Origin: Marinirhabdus sp963799365 | Lineage (GTDB): Bacteria; Bacteroidota; Bacteroidia; Flavobacteriales; Flavobacteriaceae | Direction: 5' to 3' | DNA: 64,000 nt | Assembly (NCBI GenBank): GCA_963799365.1 | Contig: CAWCWV010000017.1 | Location: 719,913-783,912, forward strand | Part shown: piece after piece, positions 1 through 7,320 of the stretch | How the letters are laid out: every line of letters begins with the position of its first letter | Numbering within the stretch: the first letter of the stretch is position 1 | Translations under genes and position numbers: made by a program | Notes under the pieces: generated by a model | What the model was told of the DNA's origin: nothing | The model's input: only the letters and a program-made list of their open reading frames with translations | The model's database searches: none

Positions 1-124
1 TCATCTGCCTGATGTGTGTCTTACGATACTTCTCTGGCATCCAGTCTTTGGGTTCAATCTTTTCATCTCGCGCAATGCGGGCTTCAAAAATTTCTTCTAG
101 ATTTTTAATTTGTTCTTTACTCAT
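1..124 (-). CDS. paaA: Phenylacetyl-CoA epoxidase subunit PaaA (N-terminal fragment, runs off window)
   Basis: Only the first 41 codons lie in the window; the gene continues past base 1. The reverse-strand translation begins MSKEQIKNLEEIFEARIARD and continues with 'KDWMPEKYRKTHIRQM', which I recognise as the N-terminus of PaaA, the diiron catalytic alpha subunit of the multicomponent oxygenase that epoxidises phenylacetyl-CoA. It lies 144 bp downstream of paaE on the same strand, so both probably belong to one paa operon. The start ATG is at 124-122. The identification rests on this short N-terminus plus the paaE neighbour. Confidence 0.8.
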   Translation of the reverse strand, partial: MSKEQIKNLEEIFEARIARDEKIEPKDWMPEKYRKTHIRQM

Positions 125-168
125 ATTATTGGGCTTTAAATTAAAGCTGGGGCTTTGACCCCTTCCGT

Positions 169-229
169 CTTCAGAAATCGAGGCTCCGCCTAGTTTTCTG
201 AAGCCACCTTCCCCTGAAAAAGGGGAAGG
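169..229. repeat. Double stem-loop repeat between paaE and paaA
   Basis: Two perfect inverted repeats lie side by side in the 144-bp gap: CTTCAGAAA (169-177) with TTTCTGAAG (195-203), and CCTTCCCC (207-214) with GGGGAAGG (222-229) around a 7-nt loop. Related CACCTTCCC...GGGGAAGG sequences occur near 7059-7127 and 13613-13684, so this looks like one member of a dispersed family rather than a paa-specific signal. It could still fold in the mRNA and tune paaA relative to paaE. Confidence 0.6.
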
Positions 230-268
230 AGCTTGTTTAGCTATTTTGTTTAAAATCTTTAACTTTGA

Positions 269-1342
269 TTACACATCAAAATCTACTGTCACTTTTTCTG
301 TGGTTGGGACGGCTTGGCAACTCAAAACCAAGTTTTGAGATACTTCCTTGTCACTCAACGCGTAATTTACTTTCATTTCTACAGCACCATCCAATACTTC
401 GCATTTGCAGGTGCTACACACACCACCTTTACAAGCGAAAGGTAAATCGGCTCCTGCACCTAAGGCAGCATCAAGAATGTTGTCGTATTCCTTGGTCATT
501 GTAAAAGAGAATTCTTTTCCTCCATCTACAATAGTTACTTTAGTACCTGCTACGTTTTGTTTTGCAAGTCGTTCTTGTCTCGCAATATCTTCATCTGAAA
601 GTCCTGTAACAAACAATTCAAAATGTACATTTTCTTTTGGAAGCCCTTTAGCTATTAAATAGTCTGAAACATAATTTACCATTTTCTCAGGACCACATAA
701 GAAAACTTCGTTGGTGTCTGGGATATCAATAAAAGTCTTAGTCAATACTTTCATTTTTTCATCATCAAACCTTCCATTAAACAGCTCTATATCGCGGCGT
801 TCTTTGGTTAAAAAATAATAAATTTCGAACCTTCCAAAGTACTTATTGCGCAACTGCTCCAATTCTTCCTTAAAGATAATGGATTTTGCGGTTTTATTCA
901 CATAAAAGAGCTTGCAAGTGGATTGAGCTTCAGCAGATAAGTGTGCCTTTACCATAGAAAGCACAGGTGTAATTCCGCTTCCTGCTGCAAAAAAAAGATA
1001 GTTTTTTCCTTGTGAAGGAGAAACCTCAACTCCAAAAGTGCCACTAGGCGCCATTACTTCAATATCATCACCCGATTTTAATACTGAATTTACATAAGTT
1101 GAAAAAGCACCACCCAGAATTTGCTTTACCGCTACTTTCCATTCGCCATCGCTGGGACTTGAGCACAAACTATAGGAACGTCGGGTATCCTTTCCATCAA
1201 TATCCGCTTTTAAGGTTAGGTGTTGGCCTTGACGGAATTTAAAAGCTGACGAAATTTCCGAAGGGACATCAAAAGTAATCACCGAACAATCGTCCGTCTC
1301 TTTGTAGATGTCTTTTACTTTTATGGTATGGAATGTAGCCAC
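269..1342 (-). CDS. paaE: Phenylacetyl-CoA epoxidase reductase subunit PaaE
   Basis: A 357-aa iron-sulfur flavoprotein that carries electrons from NAD(P)H to the PaaA diiron centre. Order seen: N-terminal FAD-binding barrel with 'RRSYSLCSSP' (about residues 54-63), NAD-binding domain with 'FFAAGSGITPVLSM' (about 116-129) and 'VFLCGPEKMV', then a C-terminal plant-type 2Fe-2S ferredoxin domain with 'CKGGVCSTCKC' and a distal Cys in 'LSCQA'. Length and domain order match PaaE. It is the first gene of the visible paa operon; paaA follows, and a TetR-type regulator lies just upstream. The palindrome at 1368-1385, 26 bp before the start, is a likely repressor site. Confidence 0.93.
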   Translation of the reverse strand: MATFHTIKVKDIYKETDDCSVITFDVPSEISSAFKFRQGQHLTLKADIDGKDTRRSYSLCSSPSDGEWKVAVKQILGGAFSTYVNSVLKSGDDIEVMAPSGTFGVEVSPSQGKNYLFFAAGSGITPVLSMVKAHLSAEAQSTCKLFYVNKTAKSIIFKEELEQLRNKYFGRFEIYYFLTKERRDIELFNGRFDDEKMKVLTKTFIDIPDTNEVFLCGPEKMVNYVSDYLIAKGLPKENVHFELFVTGLSDEDIARQERLAKQNVAGTKVTIVDGGKEFSFTMTKEYDNILDAALGAGADLPFACKGGVCSTCKCEVLDGAVEMKVNYALSDKEVSQNLVLSCQAVPTTEKVTVDFDV

Positions 1343-1367
1343 AGGTTTTTATACGTTTATAGCACAA

Positions 1368-1385
1368 AACTAACGATTGTTAGTT
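1368..1385. promoter_or_regulatory. Probable PaaR-type TetR operator upstream of paaE
   Basis: Perfect 7+4+7 palindrome AACTAAC-GATT-GTTAGTT in the 67-bp gap between the TetR gene and paaE. Its core CTAACGATTGTTAG differs at one position from the CNAACGNNCGTTNG consensus I recall for the TetR-family PaaR of Thermus. The position suits repression of the paa operon. Binding by the neighbouring TetR protein is inferred. Confidence 0.6.
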
Positions 1386-1409
1386 AGAATTGCAAAAGTT
1401 TAACAAATA

Positions 1410-1976
1410 CTAAATAATTCCTTTAATAAGCACTGCCACCATATCTTTTTTCAAAATATTCACGTCCATTTTACCGCGCTTTTCATTCCATAAGTAGAGG
1501 GTTCTCAATGTAGAAAGTATGGAAAATAAAATCACTTCGGGATGTTGTGGTTTTAGCTCACCTTCTGAAATTCCTTGTTTGATTATACTTCTGAAATTTT
1601 CTTCATAGTCCTCGCGCATCTTAACCACCCTTTTTAGTTCGTCTCCTTCAAGATGCATCCAATCGTTATTTAATGTCGCAATATTTTCAGAATAGTTAAC
1701 TGTGATTTCTATATGAATTTCAATAACCTTTTTAATTTTCTGTATAGGTGTTAAAGAAGTTGAAATGATCTGGGACATTTCTGAAGTAAATGCTTCAGCA
1801 ACTTTTACAATTAATGTTGAAAGAATCTCTTGCTTGCCCGAAATATGATTGTACAAACTCGCCGCTTTTATGTCCATAGCCTGAGCAATGTCTCTCATAG
1901 AAACAGCGCTGTATCCTTTTTCTTTAAAAAGTGATGCAGCTACCTGGATAATTTCTTGTTTACGGGTGGGTTTCAT
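1410..1976 (-). CDS. TetR/AcrR family regulator, probably the paa repressor
   Basis: A 188-aa protein with a TetR N-terminal helix-turn-helix: 'EIIQVAASLFKEKGYSAVSM' then 'AASLYNHISGKQEIL' (about residues 36-50), followed by an all-helical ligand-binding domain. It is read in the same direction as paaE and ends 67 bp before it, with a palindromic operator in the gap. By analogy with PaaR it would be released by phenylacetyl-CoA or a related CoA ester, but the effector cannot be read from sequence. The family assignment is secure; the PaaR role is inferred from context. Confidence 0.85.
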   Translation of the reverse strand: MKPTRKQEIIQVAASLFKEKGYSAVSMRDIAQAMDIKAASLYNHISGKQEILSTLIVKVAEAFTSEMSQIISTSLTPIQKIKKVIEIHIEITVNYSENIATLNNDWMHLEGDELKRVVKMREDYEENFRSIIKQGISEGELKPQHPEVILFSILSTLRTLYLWNEKRGKMDVNILKKDMVAVLIKGII

Positions 1977-2099
1977 GCTACGGTAAAGATAAATTTTGAA
2001 ATTGAAATCGGAGCTGAAATCGAAATCGAATTATTTTTTTACTTCTTAAATCTACAATTAGTAATCTACAATCAGTATTCATTTCGCTATTTTTGGTAT

Positions 2100-3902
2100 A
2101 TGATTGAAGAACGTATTGAAAGTAACGAACTACTGGATAGACTGCCACCGCATTTAAAGCAGTATATAAAACCACAAAACTATGAACATTATACGCCTAT
2201 AAATCAGGCAGTATGGCGGTTTGTAATGCGCAAAAATGTTGCTTATTTAAGCAAGGTAGCGCATGAAAGTTATCTGGATGGCCTGCGCCAAACGGGTATT
2301 TCTATAGATGAAATTCCATCGATGTATGGGATGAACAGAATTTTAAAAAATATTGGCTGGGCCGCTGTTGCAGTGGATGGTTTTATTCCACCCAATGCGT
2401 TTATGGAGTTTCAGGCATATAAAGTACTTGTAATTGCAAGCGATATTCGCCAACTGGAGAATATTGAATACACACCTGCACCAGATATTATTCACGAAGG
2501 TGCTGGACACGCCCCAATTATTGCAAGCCCGGATTATGCCGAATATTTAAGACGTTTTGGAGAGATTGGTGCGAAAGCCATTTCCAGTGCACACGATATG
2601 GAGCTTTATGAGGCAGTACGTGAATTAAGTATTTTAAAGGAAAGTGCCTCGGCTAGGTTGGGAGATCAAATAGAAAAAATTGAACGGGCAGAGAAACGTG
2701 TGGAGGAATTGCAACAAAAGGAAGTGACACCTTCTGAAATTGCTTTGATTAGAAACCTCCATTGGTGGACCGTGGAATACGGAATGGTGGGGACAATAGA
2801 AAATCCAAAAATCTACGGAGCTGGATTACTCTCTTCTATTGGAGAAAGTGAATGGTGTATGAAAGATGAAGTAAAAAAAATTCCTTATTCTATTGAAGCA
2901 GCTTACCAGGATTTCGATATTACAAAACCACAACCTCAATTGTATGTGACTCCAGATTTTGCCTATTTACAGCAGGTCTTAGAGGAGTTTGCCAACACCA
3001 TGGCGGTTCGGAAAGGGGGTTGGCGTGGATTGAGTAAACTCATAGAAAGCAAACAATTAGGAACAATTGAAATTTCCACAGGATTACAGGTTTCGGGTCT
3101 ATTTACACGGATCATTCAAAATGAAGATAACGAAGTTGTTTATTTTGAAACTGAAGGAAAAACAGCACTTGCCTATCGGGAAACCGAAGTAATTGGCCAC
3201 GGTGTTTCTCGTCACAGCAACGGGTTTAGAAGTCCGCTGGGGAAATTAAAAGGCATCAATCTAGCTATTGAAAATATGGGACCTCGTGATTTGGCTGCCT
3301 ACAATTTCTACGATGGAAAACCTATTGAATTTGAATTTGACAGCGGTATCCACGTAAAAGGAATGAACGTGACCGGAATGCGTAATTTGAAAGGGGAATT
3401 AATGCTCATTCAGTTCACCGATTGCACGGTTACTTATAAAAATGAAGTATTATTTACCCCAGCAGATGGCGATTTTGATATGGCAGTTGGAAAAGAAATT
3501 GTTTCGGCATTTGCTGGAGCAGCAGATTATTTGAGTTTCGATTTGGTGGAACACCAGTTGAGTACGCTGGGTGATGTTGCCGAGTTGAGTGAAGAGGAAA
3601 CGAACTTAAATAGAATGTATGCTGAAGTGAGAACTATGAGAGAAAACAGTGCGGGGGTGGAACCCCTCAGTCCTCCTACGTTGGACAGCTCTTCTTTAAA
3701 AGTGGATCAGCTTATTGGAATTTTTAAGAACGTTTCTGAGAATTATAAAAACGACTGGCTATTACCGTTAGAAATATATGAACTAACAGGTGCTCCGGAA
3801 GTGTTAGACCATTTAAAATTATTACAACAAAGAAGACCTCAAATTGCGCATTTAATTGAGGCAGGATTTGGGCTTTTGAATGAACCTGAGATATTAGATT
3901 AA
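2100..3902 (+). CDS. Aromatic amino acid hydroxylase (phenylalanine 4-monooxygenase type)
   Basis: Pterin- and Fe(II)-dependent hydroxylase, most likely converting phenylalanine to tyrosine. The ATG at 2100 gives 600 aa; the frame stays open upstream to 1956, but that part is a low-complexity Glu/Ile/Phe stretch and is not convincing. Iron ligands are visible as 'HEGAGHAP' (two His) and the Glu in 'HWWTVEYG'. The catalytic domain fills roughly residues 60-345. About 250 further residues follow; this long C-terminal region is, as I recall, usual for Bacteroidota AAAHs but absent from short proteobacterial PhhA. It is divergent from the paa regulator, which fits aromatic-compound metabolism. 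Confidence 0.85.
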   Translation: MIEERIESNELLDRLPPHLKQYIKPQNYEHYTPINQAVWRFVMRKNVAYLSKVAHESYLDGLRQTGISIDEIPSMYGMNRILKNIGWAAVAVDGFIPPNAFMEFQAYKVLVIASDIRQLENIEYTPAPDIIHEGAGHAPIIASPDYAEYLRRFGEIGAKAISSAHDMELYEAVRELSILKESASARLGDQIEKIERAEKRVEELQQKEVTPSEIALIRNLHWWTVEYGMVGTIENPKIYGAGLLSSIGESEWCMKDEVKKIPYSIEAAYQDFDITKPQPQLYVTPDFAYLQQVLEEFANTMAVRKGGWRGLSKLIESKQLGTIEISTGLQVSGLFTRIIQNEDNEVVYFETEGKTALAYRETEVIGHGVSRHSNGFRSPLGKLKGINLAIENMGPRDLAAYNFYDGKPIEFEFDSGIHVKGMNVTGMRNLKGELMLIQFTDCTVTYKNEVLFTPADGDFDMAVGKEIVSAFAGAADYLSFDLVEHQLSTLGDVAELSEEETNLNRMYAEVRTMRENSAGVEPLSPPTLDSSSLKVDQLIGIFKNVSENYKNDWLLPLEIYELTGAPEVLDHLKLLQQRRPQIAHLIEAGFGLLNEPEILD

Positions 3903-3906
3903 AGCG

Positions 3907-3984
3907 GATGCGGAATTAATCCGCATCGACAAACAAAAAAATACCCCCGTCCGCGCGGGAATTAAAGTTACCCGACTTTTCGGG
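3907..3984. repeat. Hairpin cluster after the hydroxylase gene
   Basis: Perfect hairpin GATGCGGA (3907-3914)/TCCGCATC (3920-3927) just after the stop, then a CCCCCGTCCGCGCGGGAATT stretch (3944-3963) and a small CCCGA/TCGGG hairpin (3971-3984). The CCCCCG...CGCGGG...TTAAA part resembles 7065-7086, so it may be a dispersed repeat. The first hairpin lacks a clear U-tract, so termination is uncertain. Confidence 0.45.
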
Positions 3985-3992
3985 CATTAAAT

Positions 3993-4298
3993 ATGGGACT
4001 ACTTAAATTTTTATTCGGAAATAAGGGCGGAGCTATCCAAGATCTCAAAAAACGGGATGCGGTTATTCTGGACGTTCGCACGCAAAAAGAATGGGATGCC
4101 GGCCATATTGAGGACGCTCAACATATTCCCTTGCAGGAAATTTCAGCTAAAGTTTCAGAAATTAAAAAATGGAACAAGCCTGTAATTACATGTTGCCTTA
4201 GTGGTGCCAGAAGCGGACAAGCTGCTGGTATTTTAACACAAAACGGTATAGAAGCGATAAATGGTGGAGGCTGGAAATCACTGCAGAAAAAGATATAA
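3993..4298 (+). CDS. Single-domain rhodanese-like protein
   Basis: A 101-aa rhodanese domain with 'AVILDVRTQKEWDAGHI' near residues 23-39, the active-site Cys in 'CLSGARSG' (about 68-75) and a C-terminal 'INGGGW'. Family members transfer sulfane sulfur from a persulfide on that Cys; the physiological acceptor is unknown here. There is no signal peptide, so it is probably cytosolic. It is followed directly by a strong terminator hairpin shared with the convergent gene. Confidence 0.85.
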   Translation: MGLLKFLFGNKGGAIQDLKKRDAVILDVRTQKEWDAGHIEDAQHIPLQEISAKVSEIKKWNKPVITCCLSGARSGQAAGILTQNGIEAINGGGWKSLQKKI

Positions 4299-4303
4299 AA
4301 CGA

Positions 4304-4337
4304 AAAAGCCTGCCAGTTTAAATACAGGCAGGCTTTT
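4304..4337. terminator. Bidirectional rho-independent terminator
   Basis: Perfect 11-bp stem AAAAGCCTGCC (4304-4314)/GGCAGGCTTTT (4327-4337) with a 12-nt loop and A/T runs on both sides. It lies between the rhodanese gene and the convergent T9SS gene and could stop both. Confidence 0.85.
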
Positions 4338-4357
4338 AGGTAAGAACTAGTGCTAAT

Positions 4358-6250
4358 TTACTTTTTCACTATCTTCTTGATTATTTTAGCATCTTCAGTT
4401 TGTAACATCATAAGATATACTCCATTGGCTAAGTAATCCAAATCTAATGTGATTTTATTGCTATTTAAATTAGCCGATATTTTATGTACCAAACGCCCAG
4501 AGACATCATATAAATAGATAAGTTCAAGTTTCGAACCAGCAGGATTCTCAATTTTTAGCGAGCCATTTGTAGGATTTGGAGAAATTACGAATTCTGAAAC
4601 ATCAAAATCAGTAGTACTTAAAGTTTCATCTACAGTTAAAATAAAAGAACATTGTACTGCATTACCAGAAATATCTTCTGCAGTAATGGAGACAGTAAAT
4701 ACTCCTGGGCTTAGTTGCGTATTTGCTGAAGGAATTTGTCCTGTAATAACACCAAAGTTACAATTTTCTGTTACAGTCACATCTCCACTAGCCAAATAAT
4801 CTGGCACAGCATACGTTTCTCCACTAGGTACGCTTACTGTAATATCTGCGGGGCACGTAAGACTTGGCGCTTCCATATCTACTACGGTTACATCTTGAGT
4901 ACACGTTTGCACATCGCCAGAATCATAAGTTACGGTCCAAGTAACTGTTGTTGTTCCTGTATTAAATTGTGCTGGAGCATCATTAACTACAGAAGTAATA
5001 GTAGCACAACTTTCTGACGTACTTGGCATCCCAAGATTTACATTGGTAGCCATACAAATTCCTGCATCTGTAGGAACGGTTATAGCCGCAGGACATTCAA
5101 AAAATGTTGTGATTGTAACGGTAGTTTGACAACTTGTACTATTTCCATTAACATCTGTAATAGTGAGGTTTACGGTGTTATCGCCTAAGTTTGTACAGTC
5201 GAAAGTATCTACGTCCAAGGTTTTGGTGTCAATTCCGCAGGCGTCCGAAGATGCGTTATCTATATCTTCTGCTGAAATTGTAACTGTTCCAGCAGCGTTT
5301 AATTGTACTGTAAATGGTGCAACGCAAGCTGCTATTGGGTCTGTAACATCTGAAACTGTGATTGTAGTTGTACATTGATCTGTATTTCCGCTAGGATCTG
5401 TTACTATGAGCGTAACAGTATTAGCGCCAATATTTGAGCAATCCAACGTTGATGGATTTACACTAAGGGTAACTTGTCCCGAATTGTCTGTAGAACCATT
5501 GTCTATCATTTGTGGATCCAGGATTAGTTGGCCATTCTCATTTAGATCTAGCGATAAGGAAGTCACACAACTAGCAACTGGGGGCTCCGTTTCTAGAACT
5601 AATGGTCCTTGACTAAATTCTACATTGTCTATATAAAACAAAGCAAAGTTATCTATAGAAAAGAAATCTATTCCGTCAAAACGGTCCGCAAAATCATTAT
5701 ATGAAAATTGTTCCGCTACCTCTCCGTTTATAAAAATGGTAAGAAGTTCGTTATCTGTATCTACCTCTACCCCAACCAAAAACCAGGCGTCGTGGGGAAA
5801 AGCAAACTCAAAACCTGAATTATCATCAAAAGCTATCCCCGGAGATGCGTTTTCTGCATTAAAAAAGATATTACCACTAAGAAATTGCATATTTACTTCC
5901 GCATTTGGATCTGTATTTCCTTGTACATTAAAATAGGCTGAATTTCCAGTTGGGATATACATCAACCATTTTACATTCCAGGTTCCAGAAGCAGCAACCC
6001 CTTGAAAATCAAGAACTGCATCTTGAGGTCCTGGCCCTCCAGGACCTATTTTAATGGATTTTGTTCCCGAAGCAGCGAAATCTGTGGAGACTTCGGCATT
6101 TTGGAGGCCGTCATCTATTCCATTCCAGGTTGTCCATCTGTCTGTGAAAATTGAACCTGTAGGATAACTTTCAATATCATCAACAAATTGGGCCTGTACA
6201 GCCATAAACGTAAAAAAGGCTACTAGAGCCAATGCATAATTTTTTTTCAT
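4358..6250 (-). CDS. Secreted HYR/cadherin-like repeat protein with T9SS type A sorting domain
   Basis: Start chosen at the ATG at 6250, giving a clear Sec signal peptide ('MKKNYALALVAFFTFMAVQA'); the 13 upstream codons lack signal-peptide character. The mature N-terminal 200 residues look like a LamG/concanavalin-like sandwich ('WYVGVEVDTD'-type strands are seen as 'WFLVGVEVDTDNELLTIFIN'). Then come two near-identical repeats ('PVASCVTSLSLDLNENGQLI' and 'PIAACVAPFTVQLNAAGTVT'), followed by HYR-like modules. The C-terminal 80 residues ('VISPNPTNGSLKI...DVSGRLV...LANGVYLM') are a type A sorting domain, so export through the gliding-associated T9SS is expected. Ligand unknown. Confidence 0.88.
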   Translation of the reverse strand: MKKNYALALVAFFTFMAVQAQFVDDIESYPTGSIFTDRWTTWNGIDDGLQNAEVSTDFAASGTKSIKIGPGGPGPQDAVLDFQGVAASGTWNVKWLMYIPTGNSAYFNVQGNTDPNAEVNMQFLSGNIFFNAENASPGIAFDDNSGFEFAFPHDAWFLVGVEVDTDNELLTIFINGEVAEQFSYNDFADRFDGIDFFSIDNFALFYIDNVEFSQGPLVLETEPPVASCVTSLSLDLNENGQLILDPQMIDNGSTDNSGQVTLSVNPSTLDCSNIGANTVTLIVTDPSGNTDQCTTTITVSDVTDPIAACVAPFTVQLNAAGTVTISAEDIDNASSDACGIDTKTLDVDTFDCTNLGDNTVNLTITDVNGNSTSCQTTVTITTFFECPAAITVPTDAGICMATNVNLGMPSTSESCATITSVVNDAPAQFNTGTTTVTWTVTYDSGDVQTCTQDVTVVDMEAPSLTCPADITVSVPSGETYAVPDYLASGDVTVTENCNFGVITGQIPSANTQLSPGVFTVSITAEDISGNAVQCSFILTVDETLSTTDFDVSEFVISPNPTNGSLKIENPAGSKLELIYLYDVSGRLVHKISANLNSNKITLDLDYLANGVYLMMLQTEDAKIIKKIVKK

Positions 6251-6350
6251 AGTATTGTTATTTTTGCTAGCAAAAATAACAACCAACAATAAACAATCCT
6301 TGCTTTATACGTTAAATAATGGCAACAAATAGCACAAAAACTTTATAAAA

Positions 6351-6962
6351 CTATAATTTCACTTGTTGTAATTCTTCTTCAGTAGTAATGGGTGTTTCAT
6401 TATATTTTAAGGTCCATCCCATAGAGTTGGTTAAAATATAGATTTTTTGTAATTCTGAAATCAGCCTGTTTTGCGCATTAGTTCTTAATTCGGAAGCTTC
6501 AATTTTGGAGTGGAGTAATTTCTCTACTTTTTGCTTTATATTATTGTAGTCTTTTGCTTCAAATTGATTAAGATAATCTTGGGTCACATCATAATATTCA
6601 ATGTTCGGATTAATTTTAAGTTCTGGCTCTGGAATGTTCTTTAGAATAACTGTTTTGCTTACTTCATCTATTTCGGTTTCAATTTTACTTAAATCATAGG
6701 AGATAGTAGCTTCAGCATTTACAACTACTAATGCTTTTTTATTGGCATCTATAAAACCTAATAATTTTTCGGTGTCTTTATAAGTAAAAACTTGTACGTA
6801 GCTGCCTTCTGTCACAATTAATTTACCAACGTTTTTAAGTTGTTTTTGTATCAATGCGGTGCTTTCTATCAATTGTTCACGCTCATCTTTTTGATGCTCA
6901 CAGTAGCGAAGACCGAAGACTAAAACTAGGGCAATGACAATTCCAAAAACAATGTTTCTCAT
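6351..6962 (-). CDS. DUF4230 membrane-anchored protein
   Basis: The start at 6962 puts one hydrophobic segment at the very N-terminus ('MRNIVFGIVIALVLVFGLRY'), followed by a periplasmic or cytoplasmic domain of about 180 aa with mixed strands and a long helix ('EASELRTNAQNRLISELQKI'). I recognise the DUF4230 family, which has no assigned function. It is transcribed on the same strand as the T9SS gene, about 100 bp away, without an obvious operon link. Confidence 0.75.
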   Translation of the reverse strand: MRNIVFGIVIALVLVFGLRYCEHQKDEREQLIESTALIQKQLKNVGKLIVTEGSYVQVFTYKDTEKLLGFIDANKKALVVVNAEATISYDLSKIETEIDEVSKTVILKNIPEPELKINPNIEYYDVTQDYLNQFEAKDYNNIKQKVEKLLHSKIEASELRTNAQNRLISELQKIYILTNSMGWTLKYNETPITTEEELQQVKL

Positions 6963-7320
6963 GGTTGGAAAGTTTCTTTTAAAGATATGAAAAAAAGTCC
7001 CCATTCCGGATTTCGGGTTATGAGATTGGCGTTTTATTAAATATTATTTGCCGAAATCCACCTTCCCCCGTTTCGCGGGATTAAAATAGTAGTGTTAAAT
7101 AAAATATTCGTCCCGCTGGGGGAAGGAGCAAGTATTTTTTAAATAACAAATTCAAAATACTAAAACTATAGCTCCATCCCTAGTATACTGATTTTTTTTA
7201 GGATCTATAACTTTTTAAAGCGGAAAGGAGAAGGTGGAATTTTGTTTCATCAGTTAAAATTTACTGAAAAAATTAACCAAAATTTCGGAAGGGGTTTAAG
7301 ATCTGGCTTCAATTCCTAGG
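6963..7320. repeat. Gene-free stretch with dispersed-repeat sequence
   Basis: No credible ORF. It contains CACCTTCCCCCG (7059-7070) and, about 45 bp on, GGGGGAAGGAGC (7118-7129), the same paired motifs as at 207-229 and 13613-13684, plus a CCCCCGTTTCGCGGGATTAA block (7065-7084) like that at 3944. A degraded 'AAAGGAGAAGGTGG' copy may follow near 7224-7237. Confidence 0.5.

Noticed and set aside
1956..2099. Longer N-terminus for the aromatic amino acid hydroxylase
   Set aside because: The extra 48 codons are low-complexity (repeated GAAATC-like sequence) and overlap the divergent TetR gene's start; the ATG at 2100 is better.
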